This document shows, in pieces, positions 58,456-64,000 of a DNA stretch of 64,000 bases. The stretch covers positions 1 to 64,000 of the forward strand of contig NZ_BMVW01000008.1 of NCBI RefSeq assembly GCF_014650915.1. Reading direction: 5' to 3'. The notes under the pieces are model-generated. The model was given only the letters and a program-made list of their open reading frames with translations, did not search any database and was not told the origin of the DNA. This stretch comes from Streptomyces poonensis. GTDB lineage: Bacteria > Actinomycetota > Actinomycetes > Streptomycetales > Streptomycetaceae. Every line of letters starts with the position of its first letter. Positions within the stretch are counted from its first letter, which is position 1. Made by a program: the position numbers and the translations under genes.

Positions 58456-59315
58456 GCACGCTCGCCGAGTCGCACGAGGTGGCCTCCGGCTACCGGGCGG
58501 GCCGCACCCTGCCGGTGCGCGTCGAACTCGTACGGCAGCTGAAGCGGCGGCGCACGCTCGTCATGTTCGGGATCCTGGCCGCGCTGCCGGTCGTCCTCCT
58601 CGTCGCCTTCCAGGTCGGGGGCGAACCCGGCCAGGGCAACAACCGCATGAACCTCATGGACACGGCCACGGCGTCGGGGGCGAACTTCGCGGCGGTGAAC
58701 CTGTTCGCCTCCGCGGGCTTCCTCCTCGTCATCCCCGTCGCGCTGTTCTGCGGGGACACGGTCGCCTCCGAGGCGAACTGGTCGTCGCTGCGCTATCTGC
58801 TCGCGGCGCCCGTGCCCCGCGCCCGCCTGCTGTGGTCCAAGCTCGTCGTCGCGCTCGGCCTCAGCCTGGCCGCGCTCGTGCTGCTGCCGGTCGTCGCCCT
58901 GGCCGTCGGCACCGCGGCGTACGGCTGGGGCCCGCTGCAACTCCCCGTCGGCGGCACGCTGCCCACCGGCACGGCCGCGCAGCGCCTCGTGATCGTCGTG
59001 GCGTACATCTTCGTGTCCCAGCTGGTCACCGCGGGCCTCGCGTTCTGGCTCTCCACCAAGACGGACGCACCGCTGGGCGCGGTCGGCGGCGCGGTGGGCC
59101 TGACCATCATCGGAAACGTCCTCGACGAGGTGACAGCCCTCGGCGACTGGCGCGACTTCGTTCCCGCGCACTGGCAGTACGCCTGGACCGACGCCGTCCA
59201 GCCGCAACTGGAATGGGACGGGATGATCCAGGGCGCGGCCGTCTCCACGACGTACGCGCTGGTGCTGTTCGCCCTGGCCTTCCGTCATTTCGCCGGCAAG
59301 GACGTCGTGTCCTAG
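58452..59315 (+). CDS. ABC-2 type permease, partner of the hydrolase-ATPase fusion
   Basis: A 287-residue integral membrane protein with six TM segments (TLVMFGILAALPVVLLVAF, LFASAGFLLVIPVALFC, LVVALGLSLAALVLLPVVALAV, LVIVVAYIFVSQLVTAGLAF and others). ATG 58452 overlaps the fusion gene stop, so the proteins are coupled. It supplies the channel for the fused ATPase. The soluble loop GQGNNRMNLMDTATASG faces outside, near the hydrolase. Confidence 0.92.
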   Translation: MSTLAESHEVASGYRAGRTLPVRVELVRQLKRRRTLVMFGILAALPVVLLVAFQVGGEPGQGNNRMNLMDTATASGANFAAVNLFASAGFLLVIPVALFCGDTVASEANWSSLRYLLAAPVPRARLLWSKLVVALGLSLAALVLLPVVALAVGTAAYGWGPLQLPVGGTLPTGTAAQRLVIVVAYIFVSQLVTAGLAFWLSTKTDAPLGAVGGAVGLTIIGNVLDEVTALGDWRDFVPAHWQYAWTDAVQPQLEWDGMIQGAAVSTTYALVLFALAFRHFAGKDVVS

Positions 59316-59350
59316 GGCGATGGACGGACGGGGGAGCATCGCCCACCCCA

Positions 59351-59378
59351 TTGAATTTTTCTTACTTACCGGTAAGTT
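59351..59378 (+). promoter_or_regulatory. Promoter with 14-bp palindromic operator ACTTACCGGTAAGT
   Basis: TTGAAT (59351) -16 bp- TAAGTT (59373) form a promoter. The perfect palindrome ACTTACCGGTAAGT (59364-59377) covers the spacer and -10. Such TTACCGGTAA sites are typical of TetR-type repressors of fatty-acid genes; the next gene is an acyl-CoA ligase. Confidence 0.75.
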
Positions 59379-59455
59379 GACTCCCGCGTAAGCACAGTGA
59401 AGCGCAGCCGAGCACCTACGGCAGCACGCCAGCAGAGCCGCGACCGGGAGCCGTC

Positions 59456-61510
59456 ATGGGCGTACGCAAGGATCTGAAGCAGGCGAGACAGCGTGGTGAC
59501 CTGGCGGACCGCGTCGACGTCGAGGTCGTCAGGGACCCGCACGGCACCGTCCGCGAGGCCCGCACCCCGGCCCTCGCCCCGGCACCGGCGGCCGGCAGCA
59601 TCGCCGACCTGCCCTTCACCAACGCGGCCGAAGCCCCCGCCGCCGTGGTCCTGCGCCGCCACCGGGGCGGCGCCTGGCAGCCCGTCACGGCGGCCGCCTT
59701 CGCCCGCGAGGTCACCGACACCGCCAAGGGCCTGATCGCGGCCGGCCTGGAACCGGGCGGCCGCGTCGCGGTGATGTCCCGCACCCGTTACGAGTGGGCC
59801 CTGCTCGACTTCGCCGTCTGGGCGGCGGGCGGCGAGACCGTCCCCGTGTACCCGACGTCCTCACCCGGGCAGATCGAATGGATCGTCCGGGACTCGGGGG
59901 CCCGCTTCGTGTTCGCGGAGACCCCGCAGAACGCGGCGGCCGTCCGCACCGGGACGGCCGGGCACGCCGAACCGCCGCGCGTCTGGCAGCTGGACGGCGG
60001 GGACGGCGAAGACGGCGGGGACGGCGAAGACGGCGGGGACGGCGAAGACGGCGGGGACGGCGAAGACGGCGGGAACGGTGAGGGCGGCGGGGACGGTGAG
60101 GACGGTGGGAGCGGCGGCAAGGGAGCCGACGGCGACGCGCTGTCCGCGCTCGCCGCCCTGGGCCGGGACGTCCCGGACGAGGAGGTCGCCAAGCGCCGCG
60201 GTGCCCTCACCCCCGACTCCGTCGCGACCGTCTGCTACACCTCCGGCACCACCGGCCGGCCGAAGGGCTGTGTGCTCACCCACGCCAACCTGCACGCGGA
60301 GGCCGCCAACACGGTAGAGCTCCTCCACCCCGTGTTCCAGGAGGTCACCGGCCAGGCCGCCTCGACCCTGCTCTTCCTGCCGCTCGCGCACATCCTCGGC
60401 CGGACGATCCAGATAGCCTGCCTGATGGCCCGCATCGAGCTGGGCCACTGGCCGAGCATCAAACCGGCCGAACTGCGGCCCGCGCTCAAGGAGTTCCGGC
60501 CCACCTTCCTCGTCGGCGTTCCGTACCTCTTCGAGAAGATCCACGCCACCGGCCGCGCCACCGCCGAGCGCCTCGGCCGCGGTGCCTCCTTCGACCGCGC
60601 GCACCGGATCGCGGTCCGCTTCGGGCACGCCCATCTGGAGCGGTTCCTGGGCCGGGGCAAGGGCCCGGGCGCCCGGCTGTACGCCGCGTGGGCCCTGTAC
60701 GACCTGCTGGTCTACCGCCGGGTCCGCAAGGAGCTCGGCGGCCGCACCCGCTACGCGATCAGCGGCGGCTCCCCGCTCGACCGCGACCTCAACCTCTTCT
60801 TCTACGCGGCCGGAATCATGATCTACGAGGGGTACGGCCTCACGGAGACCACCGCGGCCGCCACCGTCGTCCCGCCCCTGGGTCCCCGCCCGGGCACCGT
60901 CGGCCGGCCTGTGCCGGGCACCGCGGTCCGTATCGCCGACGACGGTGAGGTGCTGGTCAAGGGAGGCATCGTCTTCGGCGCCTACTGGAACGACCCGCGG
61001 GCCACGGACGCCGCCCTCACCGACGGCTGGTTCGCCACCGGAGACCTGGGCTCCCTCGACGAGGACGGCTACCTCACCATCACCGGCCGCAAGAAGGACA
61101 TCCTCGTCACCTCGGGCGGCAAGAACGTTTCGCCGGCCGTCCTGGAGGACCGGCTGCGAAGCCGCCCGCCCGTGGGCCAGTGCGTCGTCGTCGGCGACAA
61201 CCGCCCCTACGTCGCCGCCCTGATCACCCTCGACCCGGAGGACGTCGCCCACTGGCTGCACGTACGCGGCCTGCCCGCCGGTACGCCGCTCGCGGAGCTG
61301 GTGAACGACGACCGCCTGCGGGCCGACGTCCAGAAGGCCGTGGACTTCGCCAACGAGGTGGTCTCCCGCGCCGAGTCCATCCGTGCGTTCCGCCTGGTGG
61401 AGGGCGAGTTCACGGAGGAGAACGGGCTTCTCACACCGTCCCTGAAGGTCAAGCGACAGGCGGTGGCGGAGGCGTACGCGGCCGAGATCGAGGCACTGTA
61501 CGGGGGCTGA
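59456..61510 (+). CDS. Long-chain fatty acid-CoA ligase (AMP-dependent synthetase)
   Basis: A 684-residue acyl-activating enzyme. The AMP-binding motif is CYTSGTTGRPKGCVLTH (about 261-277), followed by YEGYGLTETTAAATV, DGWFATGDLGSLDEDGYLTITGRKKD (ATP Asp) and a final catalytic Lys in LTPSLKVKRQAV. It matches the FadD15-type long-chain group. Residues 181-217 are an inserted tract of six GDGEDG-like units from an 18-bp repeat (59999-60106), not found in relatives as far as I know and probably a surface loop. ATG 59456 follows GGGAG. It is likely under the palindromic operator upstream. Confidence 0.93.
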   Translation: MGVRKDLKQARQRGDLADRVDVEVVRDPHGTVREARTPALAPAPAAGSIADLPFTNAAEAPAAVVLRRHRGGAWQPVTAAAFAREVTDTAKGLIAAGLEPGGRVAVMSRTRYEWALLDFAVWAAGGETVPVYPTSSPGQIEWIVRDSGARFVFAETPQNAAAVRTGTAGHAEPPRVWQLDGGDGEDGGDGEDGGDGEDGGDGEDGGNGEGGGDGEDGGSGGKGADGDALSALAALGRDVPDEEVAKRRGALTPDSVATVCYTSGTTGRPKGCVLTHANLHAEAANTVELLHPVFQEVTGQAASTLLFLPLAHILGRTIQIACLMARIELGHWPSIKPAELRPALKEFRPTFLVGVPYLFEKIHATGRATAERLGRGASFDRAHRIAVRFGHAHLERFLGRGKGPGARLYAAWALYDLLVYRRVRKELGGRTRYAISGGSPLDRDLNLFFYAAGIMIYEGYGLTETTAAATVVPPLGPRPGTVGRPVPGTAVRIADDGEVLVKGGIVFGAYWNDPRATDAALTDGWFATGDLGSLDEDGYLTITGRKKDILVTSGGKNVSPAVLEDRLRSRPPVGQCVVVGDNRPYVAALITLDPEDVAHWLHVRGLPAGTPLAELVNDDRLRADVQKAVDFANEVVSRAESIRAFRLVEGEFTEENGLLTPSLKVKRQAVAEAYAAEIEALYGG
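59999..60106 (+). repeat. 18-bp coding tandem repeat in the acyl-CoA ligase
   Basis: Six units of GGGGACGGCGAAGACGGC, the first four identical and the last two diverged. It encodes (GDGEDG)n in frame and remains open on the opposite strand. Confidence 0.95.
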
Positions 61511-61542
61511 GCACCGGGCCGGTCCTGACGTGCCGGGCACGG

Positions 61543-61579
61543 CGGAGCGGGCCGCCGGGTGACCGGGCGGCCCGCTCCG
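61543..61579. terminator. Bidirectional hairpin between the ligase and rodlin
   Basis: CGGAGCGGGCCGCC / GGCGGCCCGCTCCG, 14-bp perfect stem with a 9-nt loop, between convergent genes. Confidence 0.85.
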
Positions 61580-61600
61580 TCATGTGCCGGTATGCCTGGA

Positions 61601-61978
61601 TCAGTGGTTGTTCTCGGCCTCGTAGGCGAGGATGCCCAGGTCGCTCAAGGCATTCGACAGCGCGCCGTCGCGGTGCGCCGACGTGGAGTTCTCGGTGCAC
61701 GACATGTCGTCGTCGCTGGCGAGGAGCGGGAGATCCTGGAGCACACCCACGTCCGTGACCGCGATGCACGGCTTGTTGAACGAGCCCTGAATAAGCGCGA
61801 TCTGTGGACTCATGTTGCCGTACGTGCTGGAGTTGCCGAAAGCCTGCATCGCGGCGTTGCCGCTCCCGCTGGCCGGTCCCATGTCGTAGTCGACCGCCAT
61901 CGCCTGCGGAGCCGCGGCGGCAGAGGCCCCTACGACGGAGGCGGCCAGGGCCGCCGTGGCCATAACCTTCTTGATCAT
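61601..61978 (-). CDS. rdlB: Rodlin (RdlB-like)
   Basis: A 125-residue secreted surface protein. The signal peptide is MIKKVMATAALAASVVGASAAAAPQAMA. The mature rodlin pattern is seen: GNAAMQAFGNSSTYGNMSPQIALIQGSFNKPCIAV, then DMSCTENSTSAH, with two Cys. Rodlins organise chaplin fibrils into the rodlet layer of aerial hyphae and spores. AAAGGA lies 7 nt before the ATG. It is divergent from a second rodlin with a shared 245-bp control region. The symbol is assigned from the position next to the ligase gene, by analogy with S. coelicolor. Confidence 0.92.
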   Translation of the reverse strand: MIKKVMATAALAASVVGASAAAAPQAMAVDYDMGPASGSGNAAMQAFGNSSTYGNMSPQIALIQGSFNKPCIAVTDVGVLQDLPLLASDDDMSCTENSTSAHRDGALSNALSDLGILAYEAENNH

Positions 61979-62223
61979 CGACCAGTCCTTTCTGAAAGAA
62001 ACCCCGTCACCGGATCGCTCTGATCAACTGAACGGGGGCAACCTAGTTTCTTCCGTTCACCCGGTTGGCCGATGGAGCAATTCTTCCCCGTCGGTCGGGA
62101 ACGGCCATTCCCACGCGTTCCCGGTGTGGTGCGGGCCGATTGGGTGAACCCCCGCAACCAATCATGAAGCGCCGGGTTGATGAGGCCGTAGGACATGCGT
62201 CGCTACGAGGAAAGGAACGCGAA

Positions 62224-62601
62224 GTGCTCAAGAAGGCAATGGTCGCCGCAGCGGCCGCCGCTTCTGTCATCGGTATGTCGGTGGCGGCGGCCCCCCAGGC
62301 GCTTGCCATCAGCGACGACTCCGGCCCGGCATCGGCCAGCGGCAACGGCGCCGCGACGTCGTTCGGCAACTCGGTGACCAAGGGCGAGATGAGTCCTCAG
62401 CTGTCGCTGATCCAGGGAACGCTGAACAAGCCGTGCGTGGGTCTGCAGGACATCGGCGTCCTCATCCAGGACATCCCGATCATCTCCACCGACGACGACA
62501 TGCAGTGCACCGAGAACACCACGTCGGCGCACCGCGACGCTGCACTGTCGGAGGTCCTGGCGGACCTGGACATCCTGTCGTCGAGCCACGAGAACGACTG
62601 A
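62224..62601 (+). CDS. rdlA: Rodlin (RdlA-like)
   Basis: A 125-residue secreted rodlin about as long as its divergent partner. The signal is LKKAMVAAAAAASVIGMSVAAAPQALA. The mature part reads GNGAATSFGNSVTKGEMSPQLSLIQGTLNKPCVGL and MQCTENTTSAHRDAALSEVL, matching RdlA. GTG 62224 is preceded by AGGAAAGGAA. Expression in the family is confined to aerial growth. A hairpin (62611-62656) follows. Confidence 0.93.
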   Translation: MLKKAMVAAAAAASVIGMSVAAAPQALAISDDSGPASASGNGAATSFGNSVTKGEMSPQLSLIQGTLNKPCVGLQDIGVLIQDIPIISTDDDMQCTENTTSAHRDAALSEVLADLDILSSSHEND

Positions 62602-62946
62602 GAGGCGCCGGAGCGGTCCGGGCGGTCCGTCGTTGTCGTGCGGCCCGCCCGGGCTCTTCCGTAGTGGTGCCCGGTCGTGCGGCCGGCACCTCGAAACAGT
62701 GGCGCTGTCGCGCACCGGCTCGGTGCTCCCGAGGTGAGCGAGGGAAACCGCGCTCACCTCGGGGCGACGCGTCGATCGAGTGTGGTACGCGGCATTCGAG
62801 TGAATCGCCCCGCGTCACACGTTCCGTAGTTTCTTGATTTGTCTATTCCTCGTTTACAGGCTGCAGGTCATGGTGCGAGTTATCCAGCTGGGCTCGCTCG
62901 GTTCGGCCGTCATCGAGGCATGACCGCTAAGAAGGGAAAAGACGAG
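62602..62946. other. Intergenic region between rodlin and chaplin
   Basis: Contains the rodlin terminator at 62611 and then about 290 bp without a recognisable gene, which should hold the chaplin promoter. An AT-richer stretch (TAGTTTCTTGATTTG) is at 62827-62842. Confidence 0.5.
62611..62656 (+). terminator. Hairpin terminator after the rodlin gene
   Basis: GAGC-ggt-CCGGGCGG pairs with CCGCCCGG-GCTC, a 12-bp stem with a 3-nt bulge and 19-nt loop. Confidence 0.65.
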
Positions 62947-63177
62947 ATGCTCAGGAAGAGCGTTACTGTCGCCGCCGGTGCGATCATGGCCATGGGCGTG
63001 GCCGCCCCGGCCGTCGCGGACGCGGGCACCCAGGGTGTCGCCACCGAATCCCCCGGTGTCGTCTCCGGCAACGTCGTCGAGGTTCCCGTGCATGTTCCCG
63101 TCAACCTGTGCGGCAACACCATCGACATCATCGGGCTGCTCAATCCCGCGTTCGGCAACAAGTGCGTCAACGACTGA
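62947..63177 (+). CDS. chpD: Short chaplin
   Basis: A 76-residue secreted amyloid protein. The signal is SVTVAAGAIMAMGVAAPAVA. One chaplin domain follows: GVATESPGVVSGNVVEVPV, VNLCGNTIDIIGLLNPAFGNKC, with the conserved Cys pair. Short chaplins assemble at the air interface and lower surface tension so hyphae can grow into air. ATG 62947 follows AAGGGAA. Order next to rdlA and before a long chaplin is like chpD in S. coelicolor; the symbol is by that analogy. Confidence 0.92.
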   Translation: MLRKSVTVAAGAIMAMGVAAPAVADAGTQGVATESPGVVSGNVVEVPVHVPVNLCGNTIDIIGLLNPAFGNKCVND

Positions 63178-63207
63178 TGTAGCGCAGCAGCCGACCGGCT
63201 GTGTCAT

Positions 63208-63250
63208 GGCCGGCCTTGGACCCTCAGCACGGGTCCCGAGGCCGGCCTTT
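63208..63250 (+). terminator. Hairpin terminator after the short chaplin
   Basis: GGCCGGCCTTGGACCC / GGGTCCCGAGGCCGGCC stem with one mismatch region and a 7-nt loop, followed by TTT. Confidence 0.75.
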
Positions 63251-63290
63251 CCCGCTTCCTCCCACTTCTTCGACCAGGAAGACCACAAGA

Positions 63291-64000
63291 GTGCGACAGA
63301 CCCTCAACAAGGGAGTGGTCGCGGCGGCGGCCGCGACGAGCATCCTGTCCCTGTACGGCAGCCCGGCTGCCGCGGACTCGGGCGCCAACGGGATTGCCGA
63401 GGGCTCACCCGGCGTTCTCACCGGCAACACCGCGCAGCTGCCGGTGGACCTCCCGGTGAACGCGTGCGGCAACACCGTCGATGTCATCGCGCTGCTGAAC
63501 CCGGCGTTCGGCAGTAAGTGCGTCAATGGGGTGGCGGACCATGCGGCGCACCACGGGCCGGGCCGCACGAAGGGGCGTGAAGCACCGCCGGGGGAGCAGG
63601 ACGAGAAGCCTCCGAAGAAGCACGGCACAACCTCGAAGGATCACGAGAGGGACTCGAAGGACCACGAAAGGGACTCGAAGGACCACGAGGCGCCGCCGAA
63701 GGAGCACGGGACCCCGTCGGACGGACACGACGGGAAATCTCCGAACAGTGAGGCTGCTCAGCCGCCCGGTCCCGGACATGACGAGTCGCCGAGGAAGGAC
63801 GGGGACGCCCCGCCGAGGGATCCGAGGGATCCGAGGGATCCGAGGGATCCGGGGAAGCCGAGGGATCCGAGGGATCACGGGGATGCGCCGGGTGGTTACG
63901 GTCACGACGAGACGCCCGGCGATGATGACCGGACGCCTGGCGGGGACGCTGACGCCCCGCCCCATGACCCGCCCCATGACCCGCCCCGCGACCCGTCGGA
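63291..64000 (+). CDS. chpA: Long chaplin with a charged repeat tail (3' partial)
   Basis: Starts at GTG 63291 with AGGAAG 8 nt before, and stays open to the window end (236 codons). The signal GVVAAAAATSILSLYGSPAAA is followed by a single chaplin domain (NGIAEGSPGVLTGNTAQLPVDLPVNACGNTVDVI, Cys pair, described by NACGNTVD and SKCVNG). It is followed by about 150 residues rich in K, D, E, P and H with repeats KDHERDS and RDP. Long chaplins normally have two domains and a C-terminal sortase signal; those parts may lie beyond the window. The position matches chpA, but the tail is unusual. Confidence 0.82.
   Translation, partial: MRQTLNKGVVAAAAATSILSLYGSPAAADSGANGIAEGSPGVLTGNTAQLPVDLPVNACGNTVDVIALLNPAFGSKCVNGVADHAAHHGPGRTKGREAPPGEQDEKPPKKHGTTSKDHERDSKDHERDSKDHEAPPKEHGTPSDGHDGKSPNSEAAQPPGPGHDESPRKDGDAPPRDPRDPRDPRDPGKPRDPRDHGDAPGGYGHDETPGDDDRTPGGDADAPPHDPPHDPPRDPS

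Overview
The window is chromosomal DNA of a Streptomyces. GC content is very high, codon third positions are almost all G or C, GTG starts and 4-base ATGA/GTGA overlaps are frequent, and the right end carries a divergent rodlin pair followed by chaplins, which are aerial-hyphae surface proteins essentially confined to this genus. From memory, the gene order chaplin-rodlin-acyl-CoA ligase-mmsA-copZA-citA-recD-rbsKD resembles the core chromosome of S. coelicolor around citA, but I could not check this. No tRNA, rRNA, CRISPR array or prophage was seen.

Left part (1-10 kb): the end of an ABC-2 exporter permease; a secreted peptidoglycan-binding protein divergent from two overlapping membrane-anchored HTH proteins (HTH-TM-peptidoglycan-binding and HTH-TM-DUF2690); a response regulator, histidine kinase and lipoprotein operon; a DUF3152 metallopeptidase-like protein; a secreted endonuclease I; a small protein resembling the C-terminus of Cas8c/Csd1; and a histidine phosphatase.

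10-19 kb: a SAM methyltransferase; a WhiJ-type cassette (two DUF397 proteins and an XRE/DUF5753 regulator, divergent from two small conserved proteins); a secreted serine hydrolase; a secreted phytase-like esterase; a STAND ATPase without its usual LuxR domain; a GNAT; and a DUF6247 gene with a coupled partner.

19-32 kb: an NmrA-like protein; a fused heterodimer-type ABC exporter; a small secreted protein; an S37 prolyl tripeptidyl peptidase; a duplicated-domain lipoprotein; a Tat-exported GH3 enzyme; an MHYT sensor with a coupled small protein; a TIM-barrel isomerase; and a MarR-GNAT fusion.

32-42 kb (carbohydrate region): a LacI regulator, a long repeat-rich intergenic region, then a LacI-box-controlled operon (Gfo/Idh dehydrogenase, DUF993 aldolase-like protein, TIM-barrel isomerase). 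A matrixin-like protease and a lipoprotein follow, in a segment with perfect 32-bp inverted repeats and decayed fragments of rbsK and of the protease. Next are rbsD and rbsK, whose start codon has been replaced by the right end of a TnpB element.

42-55 kb: RecD2 helicase, citrate synthase, a probable terminator-bearing small RNA, copA and copZ with a CsoR-type box, an alcohol dehydrogenase, a small HTH protein, and a divergent inositol-type pair (IolE-like and methylmalonate-semialdehyde dehydrogenase). Right end (55-64 kb): an alpha/beta hydrolase, an extracellular hydrolase fused to an ABC ATPase with its permease, a fatty acyl-CoA ligase behind a palindromic operator, then two rodlins and two chaplins, the last cut by the window end.

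Short in-frame or stop-proximal tandem duplications recur through the window. The TnpB-interrupted rbsK, the hydrolase-ABC fusion and the putative small RNA after citA are the most interesting items.
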